Shown: positions 36,649 through 48,719 of the stretch, in pieces
Layout: each line of letters begins with the position of its first letter
Numbering within the stretch: the stretch's first letter is position 1
Source: Oscarella lobularis
Taxonomy: Eukaryota > Porifera > Homoscleromorpha > Homosclerophorida > Oscarellidae
Length of the DNA: 64,000 nucleotides
Reading direction: 5' to 3'
Assembly: GCF_947507565.1 (NCBI RefSeq)
Contig: NC_089175.1
Location: 2,097,733-2,161,732 of the forward strand
Translations under genes and position numbers: made by a program
The notes under the pieces: generated by a model
What the model saw: only the letters and a program-made list of their open reading frames with translations
Database searches by the model: none
Told to the model about the DNA's origin: nothing

Positions 36649-36709
36649 TTGAATTGTGCTTGGCGCCTACTTTTCATTAACGATTGTCCCGGATAGGAAC
36701 GAAACACTA
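36649..36709. promoter_or_regulatory. Compact divergent promoter of SEFIR gene 2 and NAA50
   Basis: The two start codons are separated by only 61 bp, so both promoters and both 5' untranslated regions share this space. Nothing motif-like beyond a CG-containing core was seen. The assignment rests on geometry. Confidence 0.4.
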
Positions 36710-37483
36710 ATGGCGGCCGTTAGGACGTCGAAGTAATCGTTTCAAGTGCTCCATTGTGAAAGGCTCTTACTCCCTTCTCTTCTCTTTAGCTGTAGAACGG
36801 AGCTCGGCGACGTCACGCCTCACAACCTGAAGCAATTGCGCAAATTGAACACGGTTGTCTTTCCAGTGACGTACAACGACAAGGTAGAAGCAGATTCGTC
36901 GCATCTGCGTCTCATACCAACATCAGTAATTGCTTCTAGTTTTACGACGACGTCCTGGGACTCGGAGATCTTGCAAAATTAGGTGAAAATCTGACGACGA
37001 GTAGCGTGCGTTACTAAAGACCATTTTTAACAGCCTATTTCAACGATATCGTCGTTGGAGCCGTTTGCTGTCGTGTTGATACGTCGGAAAACAAACGTCG
37101 GCTTTATATAATGACGCTTGGCTGTCTTCGACCGTATAGACGTCACGGAATTGGTAAAATCAATATGACACGATATCCTAATATTTAATCAAATTTATTT
37201 TATTTTAAAGGTGGACTGCTTTTAGCTCACGTTGTTAAAATGGCGAAAGACGACGGAAATATAAACAGCATCTATTTGTAAAACATATGATAGTAATTAA
37301 TATTTTTAATTCTGTTCTATCAGGCACGTTCAAGTGAATAACGAAGAGGCGCTTGCCTTTTATCAGAAACACGGGTTTAGAATCAAGGAGAGGAAAGAAC
37401 GTTACTACAAACGTATTGAACCAGCTGACGCGTTTGTCTTGGAAAAGGAAGTAAAGGACTTACTAGCAATCACAGACAACTAG
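36710..37483 (+). CDS. NAA50: N-alpha-acetyltransferase 50
   Basis: Six exons (36710-36732, 36790-36883, 36940-36982, 37034-37153, 37211-37277, 37324-37483) join exactly to 168 aa, the family's usual length. It matches animal NAA50: ELGDVTPHNLKQLRKLN, FPVTYNDK, FYDDVLGLGDLAKLAYFND, the acetyl-CoA-binding YRRHGIG, HVQVNNEEALAFYQKHGF and YYKRIEPADA. NAA50 acetylates N-terminal methionines and works with the NatA complex. This is the only intact copy; three decayed 3' copies lie at 41.4, 50.6 and 57.8 kb. Confidence 0.95.
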
Positions 37484-37722
37484 TGTTATTACTTGCGAGA
37501 GCATTCAGGCTGGGAAAAGATATAATAAAAGATAAAAACCGTTCGAAAAAATTGATAGGTAGATGCCAACACTTCACAGTGAGTGACAACTTTGGACAAA
37601 GTAAAAAATATTCGTTTATCATAAGCAGCGTCACCATTTAGAGCAAAAACACGGGGTATAAAATAAAAGTTAGAAATAGAAACAAAAAAGACCTGAACAC
37701 TTACCAGAAATTTTTCAGATAT

Positions 37723-39681
37723 CTAATCCGGTACATTTCCAAAAACGTCAGTTACTGTTTTGTTTTTCCGCTCTCCGCGAAGAGCTTGGCACAAACGCTC
37801 AATTGTAGCTGATTCACTTTTGCTTTCCATCCAATGCAATAGCATTTGGTATGCCTGCTCCTTCACATCTTTATAATTACTGTCAATCCTTTCGATTTCG
37901 TTCTCGTCTACACTAAGCGCTCTTGCCACATGTTTCCACTCCTTCACAATACGAGCAGCTACGTTTCGAAGCTCCTCTGTTGTTGGCTCTCGTTCAATGT
38001 TCACCAATTCTGATTCTAAATATTTTTGCAACAATGTCAGGTCAGCATTGACTTGTCCGCTCCCATTACCGCTATGCTGATCAGTAGTATGGGAGGAAGA
38101 CTCGCAGGCTTGAACCTTGACATCTACAAAGAAATCCCTGAAAACTCTTTATATATGCACCGGATTTGTATGAACCGAAAATACTGCTCTTATTCAGACT
38201 TTCCGCTTCGCTACTAGCATCTCTTGAAGAAACAAACTCATCAACTCCACCTGTTACAGGTACAGAATGACAACAACTACAGTAATGGCTAACATCATAC
38301 TTGATGATTTAGTCGTTTGAGAAGTATCATTTGAAAAAGCATCAGAATTGCAGCTTCTAAATTTGTAACATTATGTTAATTGATAGAAAACAACACAGCT
38401 TGAGTAATGACTAACCCGTAGTCGAACATCGCATCATCCCTAAGCCAAACTGAAACTTCATCCCAGCTAACCAACTTTTCTTGAAAAAAAGGCGGAGGAG
38501 ACTCATAGTAATGATAGACAACTGTCACTGGTTGAGTACAATTGACTTCTTCTGGGCACGTGATAGAGCAGTCTTTGTCCAAATAGCTAGGAAGACGGTC
38601 ATCATTTTCCACAAGACAGCGAAGGTCGTCTCCGCTAAATTCTTTTTTAGAACGCAAAGTAAACTTTGACGTGAAATCATCATTCTTGCTCAGAGAAAAT
38701 TCAAGCCGTTGCCTACCGTAAAAAGATAATCCTTTGCAGTGCAGACGTTTCTTGTCTACATGACTGAATTTTCTTATGATGTCAGTTTTTAGTTCTTCCT
38801 GTATTTTTTCTAAATTTTCCGAGCAGGTACAGGAAATTGTAATCCTAATATCCCATCCTCTTTCACCGTTGTAAACGCTTTTCGGACGAACAAAGAAACC
38901 GATCGCAACTTGAAAGGAGCCAGCTGCCACAATCGCACAAAAACGGCAAAACGTTTTGGTGGATAATTCCAAGCAATGGTCTCGCAAGTGAACGTCCATG
39001 GTGCCTTTGTAAGAAATATGACGACTCTGAAAACGCTCAGTTCCAAGACTCCCGATGAAATCGTATGTTTCACTCGGATCTATGCCTTCGCCGTAGAACA
39101 GACCATATTCAGTTTCAATACAGTCATCAACAGGCTTATAGTGATGTCTCAGTTTGTATCTAAGTATCACACGCTTTCTAAAAGCTGTTTTATGGGGTAA
39201 GAGTTCGATAAGACCGACATGAGCCGTTCTACCCTCAAGGCTCGTTGCTTTATCTGAAACATAGAGAGAAAGTGTAACGTCTAACGACGTTGTAGTTGTT
39301 ATTGCTCCAGTAGGAATTGTTAGTGAAATGCCGTACGATGACAGCACTAAGCTGCCTCCTTCTTGGTTCATTCGTCCTGATGTTGAATCTTTCTTGATGA
39401 AAATCATGCGCTGCCCACTGACGGTAAGAACCACATTTTTGGTAGGCGAATTTAATAGAACAGGGTACGCTGGATGGCAGCGGTTGCTGTCATCGCTAAA
39501 CAATTCTAAATAATAAAGCACAATTGATATTTAATTAGACTTACCTTGTGACAGGCGAGTCCGCGGCCTCTAAGTCTACCTCTCTGTTGCTCTCTGCGGA
39601 TGAGACTGATGATGATCTTGATTCTTGTGCACCTGCTGAAGGGCTGATGTTTTCTGACAGTTTAGTAGCTCTATTTAACAT
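37723..39681 (-). CDS. ZU5-Death domain module (gene 1 of the cassette family)
   Basis: The start-side exon (from ATG at 39681) encodes a serine-rich segment (SENISPSAGAQESRSSS). The main exon (about 38400-39505) encodes a ZU5 domain (GGSLVLSSYGISLTIPTGAI, LELLPHKTAF-like) and a following UPA-like or unassigned region rich in cysteine (CTCSENL, DKDCSITCPE). Next comes a short hydrophobic segment (MMLAITVVVVILYL) ending at a stop. Linker exons (VKVQACESSS) and a Death domain (about 37723-38034; IVKEWKHVARALSVDENEIERID, YQMLLHWMESK) follow. An alternative acceptor near 38225 would join ZU5 to linker and Death in frame. ZU5 plus Death recalls UNC5 and PIDD. The segment directly upstream encodes a 7TM receptor and may be the same gene. 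Confidence 0.75.
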
Positions 39682-41285
39682 CTGTTTTAATGGCAGGTGG
39701 TTTTAGTTTTACAACTTGCCTTGTAAAATGTATACTCGCCTCTACGTCTAACTTTACGCTGCTCTCTGTTGGTGTTGATGACAATCTTGGCTCTTGTGCA
39801 CTGGTGTTTTGTGACAGTCCAGAAGCTCTATTTTCAAAGAGTGCCCCTGATCTTTTTGTAGTTGTAGCCTTGGTGTATTTTGGCTCTTCAGTAGTTCTAC
39901 TCTCGTCAGCAGCATCTTGTACAAAAGGAATTGCTCCAGTAATTTCGTCAAATCGTCTCCAAAATTTTGTTTTGATGCCAGACCTTCAGATATCAGGTAT
40001 GAGAATGTTGGTATACATGTATGATACAGTCATACACATACTTTCTACTTTCATATTTCACTTTGGCCCGTTCTACTTCTGCCAGACTTGCCTTGCCTGT
40101 AAATGTAAATATGAAATGCGTCGGGACAATACCGGTATCTCTACCTTTTGCTTCGTCTAAGTGAAAGCAACACAATAACCCCTTCTTATATATTTTCCTA
40201 TGTCTCCAAGTCAAAATCAAGGGGCTCATAACGTCTAGCAATGCAAAATGAAATGCAATAATGACCTCAGACTCGTGATAGGCGAGACTGTTATCATCAA
40301 AAGCAATTAAAATTATCTGCAACAAATCGCTTTGTCAATTGAAAAGAATTCTATATTACTTTTGTAGACTCACTGTTAATGGAAGCCGCGAGATACAGAA
40401 AACAAGAAGAACGATGAGAAACATTATTACCGTGCTTCGATTGCTCAGAAACAAAATTTCATCAACAACATCGTTACCATCTTGGAGCATCAACAATCGA
40501 CTTCTCTTCGTCCTCTTTCCTCGCAGACGATGTATCAATAGAATCATTTCACTGATTCCAGTCACAAATAGGACACCCGTAATACACAGGATAAACAATC
40601 GCTTCCTTCAATAGAAAAAATGACTCATTAGATTTTATATGACTAGGCCAAAAGCAGACAGGTAGTGAATGCTTACAATTAAATACACAGTTATCTTTGG
40701 TATGAAAATTCCCTAAGAACTGCCTAATATTATATTATTAATGCTGGATCTAGTATCAGCTACTGAGTCATACCATCCACTAATGACGAAGAAGCACGCA
40801 AGTTGCGAATCACCAGGAGAGAACAGAAGCAACAACGCAAGAAAAACGAATACTGATACATAAACTGGCAGCATCACAATTATCATGGATCTGCGCGAGG
40901 TCAGTCTGCGTCCGGTGGGTCGATTTCTTGACACACACAAACAATAGCCGATGAGTATCAGTATGCAAATAGGATTTGCTAAAAGAATCCCTCCAGTAAA
41001 AGCAGCATTTTCGCTTGACGAATCATTATCGCCAAAGCCGATTCTGCTAAATACATTCAAGGAAACAACGAAAGAACCGATGATGAATTGAATGATAACT
41101 GGTACGACAAACAGACGTCTTCTTTTTTCGGAGCGTAAGAACAGTACGAACCCCGGACCCAAGAAGAAGAAGGAGACGAAAATGATGGCCGAAATCCCCC
41201 CCGCCACGCCACGAAGCGACAGCCGAAGTGTATAATCCGCGTTTGCGGTGGCGTTTGCTCCGGTTGCTCCAAGGATGCAAGACAT
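39671..41285 (-). CDS. Rhodopsin-like 7TM receptor, possibly the head of the ZU5-Death gene
   Basis: The first exon (about 40740-41285) has an extracellular N-terminus with an NAT glycosylation site and four hydrophobic segments (GISAIIFVSFFFLGPGFVLF, VVPVIIQFIIGSFVV, LLANPICILILIGYCLCV, MIIVMLPVYVSVFVFLALLL). Following exons add TM5 (LFILCITGVLFVTGISEMILL), TM6 (IMFLIVLLVFCISRLPLTVSL, with CxxxLP in place of CWLP) and TM7 (VIIAFHFALLDVMSPLILTW). The cytoplasmic tail is serine/threonine-rich. The frame can end at 39671, overlapping by 11 bp the ATG of the ZU5 module, or splice by a GC donor (GTAGAG then GCGAGT) into the ZU5 exon in phase 0. No ligand class can be assigned. Confidence 0.72.
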
Positions 41286-41445
41286 AAGGTCGTTGTAGAC
41301 ATCCCGGATAGACGATTCGCTTTGTTTTTTTGCTAGCTGCTCAGTTTATTGCGCGTCTGAAAAAAACATGACAGCACGTATTCACTTTGGTTCCCACCCA
41401 TTTCATGATGAGATACACAACGAGAGCCCCAGCAGGTATCGTGTC

Positions 41446-41660
41446 AGAATCAAGGAGAGGAAAGAAAGCTACTACAAACGCATTGAAGCAGCTGACGCGT
41501 ACGTCTTGAAAAAGGAAGTCAAAGACTTACTAGCAAGCACAGACAACTACTGTAGTGTTATTATACTTGTGAGAGTAGTCAGGCTTGAAATAGTAATAAA
41601 AGATGAAAGCGTAATAATTGAAAAAATGACAACACCTCAAAGTGACAACTTTGGATAAGT
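41446..41660 (+). pseudogene. NAA50 exon-6 remnant 1
   Basis: This is a copy of the last part of NAA50 exon 6 (RIKERKESYYKRIE.ADAYVLKKEVKDLL) and its 3' flank, without the catalytic region. The stop codon has changed to TAC. It lies just right of the 3' end of the CARD-ankyrin-ZU5 gene, the same arrangement as intact NAA50 next to gene 1. Confidence 0.85.
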
Positions 41661-41809
41661 AGATAATTTTAAAAATGCATGCCTATCACAAACGATCAAC
41701 GAATCTGGTCTTCTTCTAGTGTGATCCAGATCATTAATGATAATCATAATGGAATACGGGTCTGCATACAACAGAAACGTGCAGTAGAACTGTGTTCTAT
41801 TACGGTTGC

Positions 41810-44800
41810 TTACCCGTTATAAGTGTTATGATGAACTCTGGTTTCTCTGCAAAGAAAAAAATTAAAAGCTAATAAGTTCAAATTGATTGCTCACGGTCTG
41901 TTGATGGCAACACTTTCGCTACTAGCTGACGCTCCACCAAACTCAAAGGAATCCCGAGGCTGGCGGACTGTGCTTCCAGGCGAGAGATCACCTGGTGCTT
42001 GCATGCCGACACTGAATGCTGATTTTGGCACTCTAGAAAATTAATTAAGTCTAAAGTACAAACAAAGATTTACACGCGGCGCTTACTGCTTAACGTTTTG
42101 ACGCTCCTCTGTTGTTGGCTTTTGTTTAGGATGCACCAATTCTGTTTCTAATATTTTTGCAAAGTAACAGGTGAAGACTGACACATCAGCTATCCTAACC
42201 GTTACGCAGATCATCATTAGTGTGAGAAAAGGAAGAGTCGGCTCGAACATTGACCTTTGCTACAAAAAAAATACACTGTAAACAGTACTCCTTTATACAT
42301 ATACAGTACCGAAATCAATCACACTTCCCGCTTCGTTACTGGCATCTCTTGAAGAAATAACAGACTCATCAACTCCATCTGTTACAAGTACGGTATGACA
42401 AAAAAGAACTACAACTCCAGTAAACCATAACATCATACTCGATGTAGTTGTTTGGGAAGTATTATTGGAATAACTGTTTCTAAATTTCGATAGATTAGAA
42501 TATAATTGATAGCACGCTTCTAAACAGTGACTGACCCGAAGGGCGCTTCATCCGGAAGTTTAAATGAAACGCCGTCCGAGCTAATCACATCTTGAGAAAA
42601 AGATGAAAGAGGCTTGTAGTAACGATAGGCGAATGTCACTCGTGGAGAGCAATTGGCTTCTTTTGCGTCTGTGCACTTGATAGCACAGTCTCTGTCCAAA
42701 TATCCAGGAAAACGGTCATTCTTTTCTACAACGGAGCGAAGCTCCCATCCGTTGAATTCTTTTTTGGAACGTAATGAAAATTTTGATCCTGACGTAAAGT
42801 CGTCATCCTCGCTTAAAGAAAATTCTAGTCGTTCCCTATCTTTGGAAAAAAATTCTTGGCAGCAAAAACGCTTCGTGTCAGCAAGGCGGAAATTTCTTGT
42901 TTTTAGTTGTTCTTGAATTTGTCTTAAATTCTCCGAGCAGGTACATGAAATAGTAATTCTAATATCCCATCTTCGTTCGCCTTCACAAACGTTTCTCGGA
43001 ACGGGACGAACAAAAAAGCCAATTTCAATGTGAAAAGGGCCAGCTGTAACAAAACTGCAATAACGGCAAAACGTTTTGGTTGACAATTCTAAGCAATCGT
43101 CTCGCAAGTAAACGTCCATGGTGCCTTTGTAAGAAACATGACGACTCTGAAAGCGCCCAGTTCCAAGACTCCCCATGAAATCGTATATTTCACTAGGATC
43201 TATGCCTTCGTCGTAGAACAAACCATATACAGTTTCAATACAGTCATTACCAGGCTTATGGTGATGCCTTAGCTTGTATCTAAGTATTACTGGTTTTGCA
43301 AACGCCGTTTTATGGGGCAAGAGCTCAATAAAACCGACGCGGGCCGTTCTACCCTCAAGGTTAATGGCTTCATCTGAAACATAGAGAGAAAGTGTAACGT
43401 CTAGCAATGCTGTAGTTTTTATTGCTCCCGGAGGAATTGTTAGTGAAATGCCGTACGATTGCACCGCTAAGCTGCCTCCTTCTTGTTTTATTTGTTTTGA
43501 TGTAGTGGCCTTCTTGATGCAAATCATGCGCTGTCCATTGACGCTAAGGACCACATTTTTGGTAGGTGGATTTAGTAAAACAGACTCCGTTGTGTACTTG
43601 ACGTCTTCGTCAACTGCATCGGTGTCACAGAAACTATTCTAAGTAATAAAGAGATTTTACTTAGTTTAAAAGGTGTTTCTCCTTCTTGATCTACCTCTCT
43701 ATGGCTCTCTATTGATGACACTGATGATGATCTTGACTTTTGTGTACTTATTGAAGGACTAAAGTTTTCGGACATTTCACTTTGAACCAAAGAAACCTAG
43801 GCAGTACAATTTACACAATTAGGCACTATGTAAAAAAATTGTTAATTACATTAGAGTCGCACTGAGCTTCGGTCGACTCTTTGTAGCCCTGTTTCTCTTT
43901 TAAAGACGCGCTTTTAGCTGCAACTGACTGACGTCTAACACATGAAGCTAGAAGACGTATTTAATAAGTTAGAGTTCCTTGCACCTTAGATGTTCCATTT
44001 CCTTCTGAATATTTTCACTAAGTAAACAGAGTACGCACAAGCAGAGCAATAGTAAATTTCCATTACATTTCTTGTCTTTGAGCTTCAATAGGTTCTGCTG
44101 CCTCTCTCTTTTCTCTTTCAAAAGTGACACGTTCAGATGCAAAGTGGCTTCTACCAACACCAAAGGACAAAGATAACAGTTCAGACCTAAAAACAAAAAT
44201 AAGAGATTATTTCGTACAGGGAAATGCAGTAGTAGCTGCAAAAGGTCTCTCACCTTTGACGTACAGTCCTACCTCGTACCTCATCTTCAAGATCTTTAAG
44301 CAATTTCACCACGTTCGTACAATTATACCTTCTTGCAATGTCAATAGCCATGCCATCTCGTGATGCTATATGTGAATCAGCGCCGTATATCAAAAGCAAA
44401 TAGGCACATTCCTCTTCGTCGAACAATGCAGCGTTATGAAGAGATGTCCAGCCCAGTTTGTTAACTGCGTCGACATGCGTAAAAAATTTACGATTCTCAA
44501 GTAAATAGCGCAAAAGGTTTTTGTTCCCGAATCGAGCTGTTCGATGAAACGGAGAATTGACGTAGATAGAGGCATTTGGATTGGCGCCTTCTTCGAGCAG
44601 AAATTTACAGAAGTTGACGCTTCTCCAATCTTCTTTCCTTGAAAACTTCCACAGCCAATAGTCCCTCCAGAATTTAAGATCTTCCATCGGCATTCCAGTG
44701 TTTTTGTAGTCCTTTTCTTCAAGTAGTTGGAGAGTATCTAGCACATCTTCGGCAGAATCACTGAACAGTCTAAACCTATAACAAACAATAATGCAGATTA

Positions 44801-46076
44801 GATATTACTGTATTAATAAAAACGATACCTTGCTTTATTTGGATCCCTGATCAGTTCATGTACGAGTTCATTTGTCTCTGCGTATGGCGTGGCCCTTTCC
44901 TCGTTAGCTCCATGACGTCTTAGAGTATCAGAACATCGAGCAGCTTCTTCATTTGATCTATTGTCAGAAGCGTAACACCAGAAAAGCGGACTCAGGCTAT
45001 TTTCGTCTCCGTAATTCAAGTCAAATCCGTGTTCGTGAAATAGAGGAATTAGATGTGAATGACCCCAGTGAACCATCATGTGAAGGCAAGTCACGCCTGC
45101 CATTTTCCCCTGATCTAGAGTTTTGTTTGATTTCTCTTCTAATACTTCAGTGCATAGTGTATCCATGCCGTGACGACAGAACCACCAAAGAAACTCCGGC
45201 ATCCAGAGCTGTTTCTTCTCAGCTGGGTAAAACTTCACCACGTTGTCCAGTGATTTCAAAGAGACAAAGTCTTCTTTAGTATGCCTTGATAGAAACGACT
45301 AAAAGAAGAAAAGATACATATATTATTAGGCATACCGAGGCACAAAGCGTTCAATTCCCTTGCCAATTCTAGGATTTGTGCTCAGCTGTGAAAAGAAACG
45401 GGTACATCAGAAAAGGAGACTTCAACTAAACTCGCATCTGCATGCACATGTGCAGTGTTATAAGTTTACAGTCGGGTAGCGCTAACTTTAATTTACTACC
45501 ATACTGTCCTCGAAACAAAACTATCACCCGAGTCGACATCCTATCCGAGGCTTATATCATGATGTACAGCATACACACTCAGTATGTGCTTACTACACTA
45601 ATGCCTTGAAAATTTATTACCATGCTTTGACTTTGGAAAGCTGCTCTATAGCGCTTTGCCGTAACCCGCTGATAACGTTGGTTGCCGCTGCTAACCGTGA
45701 CTCTCGAAGATGAGTCCAAAGGCGCGGATAGCCCTTCTAAAAGAAAAGTGTAAGTTGATATCCCGTCATTCACATTGTTCCTCATTCGCTCACCTAGCGC
45801 TTTGGCAACGTGTTCCTGTCCTTCGGTCTCTCTCAGAATCGCCACAAATCGATCGTAAGAATTCATTCCCTTTCGCGGCAAAATATTGCTGAGTAGCTTG
45901 CGAGATCTATTTTCTCTCGACGACATCGAGAAAAGATCCTCATATTCCTCTTTGGTGACAAGTTTGTTTTCATAGAGAGGATTGAGGAGGGTGTCGTGGG
46001 GATCGAGAACTTGAACGAGATCACTGAATAGGGGTCGAACATTCGATTCCCATCGTTCGTCGATCAATGTAGACAT
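41810..46076 (-). CDS. CARD-ankyrin-ZU5 membrane protein with truncated Death domain
   Basis: From ATG 46076: CARD (FSDLVQVLDPHDTLLNPLYE, KLLSNILPRKGMNSYDRFVA, residues ~1-95), a linker exon, and ankyrin repeats in exons 44813-45259 and 44250-44744 (GVTCLHMMVHWGHSHLIPLF, LGWTSLHNAALFDEEECAYL). Linking exons near 44000-44180 and 43838-43920 follow, then a ZU5 exon (42535-43640; GGSLAVQSYGISLTIPPGAI, LLPHKTAFAKPVILRYK). A transmembrane-like segment (MMLWFTGVVVLFCHTVLVT) comes next and is in frame here with the linker. The Death domain is cut after its first ~20 residues (ETELVHPKQKPTTEER) and replaced by a novel tail (VPKSAFSVGMQAPGDLSPG) ending at 41810. Most junctions have matching phase; the ZU5 entry splice is ambiguous. 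Confidence 0.7.
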
Positions 46077-46122
46077 CCTTTCTAAAAGAAAAGTAGGTAC
46101 GTACAGTACGTGTAAGTTGATA

Positions 46123-48719
46123 TCATGAGACGTCCATGCCTTCCTCAATCAAAAGATCAATAACTGATTTGCATTTCCGAGGGTTACTTGAAGCCAGATT
46201 CAAAGCATTCCGGTTCATCTATAAACATTAAAATAGACAAGTCAGCGATACGCCTTCTTACTTACGTAATCTGTAGCAGCAGTTTCAGCCCCCAGCTCAA
46301 TGAGCTCCTTAATGGCGTCAACAGAAGGATCGTCTGAAGCACACGCGTCCAATAAGGGTGTCCTCCTCCACTAAACAAGTAGAAATCGCCAATGTGACTC
46401 TAGAGTGGCAATAAGCCTCGTTAAACCCAACCTTAGAAACAGAATTAACTGGAATGTTTTTCTCAGTGACAAGAAATTGAAGAACATCTTTCGTGTCCAG
46501 TTCAGACTTTGAACCCTTGGTGGCATAAGACAAAGCCGTTCTCTGATCCTGAATTAATTAAAAACTACGGTTATGCTTTCCAACCACATCAAGATGAAAC
46601 CCACCTCATCTTTCACTAGGCAGTTCGCTCCTTTTTCATCCAAGTAGTGCACTTTCGATGAACGATCGATGTCACTTGCACATGCTAACATAAAAGGCGT
46701 TTGGCGCTTCTGGAGGTAAATACAAATAAGAATAAGAGCATTGCAAGTGAAATCTTCTAACCTTGTTGACGCTATTAATAGCAGCATTGTGCTCTATGAG
46801 CCATTTCACTCCAAAAATGCTTCCTTTGTCGCAAGCGTAATGCAAAGGAGTGTTATTGCTCTGCCATTAATTAATTAAGACAGATGTTTTTTGCACAGGA
46901 TGGCAAAAAATGCACATTATCATACCTTCTCTTCAGTAGCATTGACACTCATTCTTTTTTCAATGAAAAGATACCGAAAAACCTCCTGAGCTTCTTCAGA
47001 TGACGCAAATTGATTTCCAGCCGCCCAACACTATCAAATGAAGAATAAAAGTCAATAAGACTATTGCTGCAGAGTTGACGTTAAAGCTGTTACAATGTCA
47101 TCTACTGCCAAGTTGTAGCCGTGCTCTTCCAGAAGGAGGATTTTCTTCATTGCATCAATTGAACTTGCACAGGCGTACGAATATGGCGTATGTCCTCCCT
47201 AATAGAGAGCTGTTGGTGCAAGAGCCTACAAATAAAATTTCTCGTCCTACTATGTCTTTCACGGCGATATTTGCACCGTGACTAACGAGCCACTTCAAGC
47301 CAAAGATATTTCCCCACTCGCACGCACAGTGAAGTGGGGTGAGTAAACCAATCTACACGTACCAATTGATTTATCAACTCAAAAAAGTATTGATATTGTA
47401 CCTTTTCTGGTTTGTCAATGTTTTCATTTCTGTCCACAACTAAATAGCCGAGCCACTCATCTGCCTCTTCCGCCGTCTTGAACTCTCTCCCCGCCACGTA
47501 GTGAATAGCGTCTAACAAGTTGGGTCCCACCTAGCGAAATTAATGAACAATTGTATGCAGTGGCAATGAAAACCGCGTTCTCGTGCCTGTCCAATGCGGA
47601 ACATTTTTTCTTCCGAAAGAAATCTCTCCACTTCGTAGGGCTTTCCTTCTTTAATTATCGCTATCAACCGTTCAATTGCTACGCGCGCAGCCAACGATCG
47701 TTTTGGTCTCTGCCAGCATTAAGTCATAAAAAGCATGTTTAGAAGCCGAATCGTTCAAGTTGGTCAATAAAGTTCGACATACCTTCTGCATATCTTCAAC
47801 AGCATCAATAAGCTTCCTTATAGCTGCATTTTGGACTTTCAAACTCTACAGCAGTTTGTATGTCTGTTTGAACTACTTCACAAACTTAGCAGTATACCAT
47901 TTGCTGCTCTTTGACAGTATAAAGCGACTTCTTCATTATTGAATGTTTGCTTTTCAAGTGTCGAATCTAAATTCAAAGTGCCTACTTGAATTCTCTCCGC
48001 ATTTACAGCATACTTGCAATTTCAACTGATCAGTTCTGTCTGCTAAGGAAGCGACTGTGCATCTATCGCATTGCTCAGTGTCGTTGACTTCATGAATAAA
48101 GCCAGAATGTCACTGCTTAATTATTAGGTAATAGTTCATGATAGGTACCTTTTTCGGAAGAATTCCTCAATTCTTCTTGTACACCAGTTAAGCACTGCTC
48201 AACGTCATTAATAGCGGCAAAAAGCTGTGACGTTGATAGCCGAAAACAAATACAGTGAGTCTGAGCTACGCTTGTCGTAGGAGCGATGCAGTCCAAAGCC
48301 TTTTTCTTTTTGGGGTTAGAGGAGTCTTCTTTTACGGTACCAAGAGCACGCGTTCTAGGATTTTCGTAAAGCAGTCTCGCCCATTCGTGAGCATGAGCGC
48401 TTGTAGAAGTAGAAGTGACTAGTAACTCGTACATAGCCTTTCGATCTACGTCGTCGTCGTCCTCCTGCAGGACAGCGCAAAACGATTCGAAGCAGGGAGA
48501 TGGACGTCGCATCAGAATTTCAAGCAACTTTCGAGCCACACTTTGACGTGAACGACTCGGTCCCTGTGAATGGCGCCGAAGTTCGTCGTAGTGCGAACGA
48601 GAAACGACTTTTCCAGCAAGAAGTCTATCGAGAAGAGCTTCTCCAACAAGAGCGTTGGCGAGAAGAGGCACAATCTTGTCTGTGACAGGAACGAGACGGG
48701 TCCACTTCGGATCTGCCAT
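46123..48719 (-). CDS. CARD-ankyrin repeat protein
   Basis: Start MADPKWTRLVPVTDKIVPLL; residues ~1-90 form a CARD (ALVGEALLDRLLAGKVVSRS, LLEILMRRPSPCFESFCAVL). A long run of small exons follows across 46.1-47.7 kb, most encoding one or part of one ankyrin repeat (PNLLDAIHYVAG; HCACEWGNIFGLKWLVSHG-type; NNTPLHYACDKGSIFGVKWL-type; LNLASSNP). The last exon ends LLIEEGMDVS and stops at 46123, 47 bp from the next gene's start. No ZU5 or Death domain is attached, unlike the downstream neighbour. CARD-ankyrin proteins are likely cytosolic adaptors; the exact repeat count was not resolved. Confidence 0.68.

Noticed and set aside
43969-44253. 94-aa leucine-rich minus-strand frame as a membrane protein
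   Set aside because: Another frame of the same stretch (FGVGRSHFASERVTFEREKR) continues the ankyrin gene in phase; the leucine-rich reading is a shadow.
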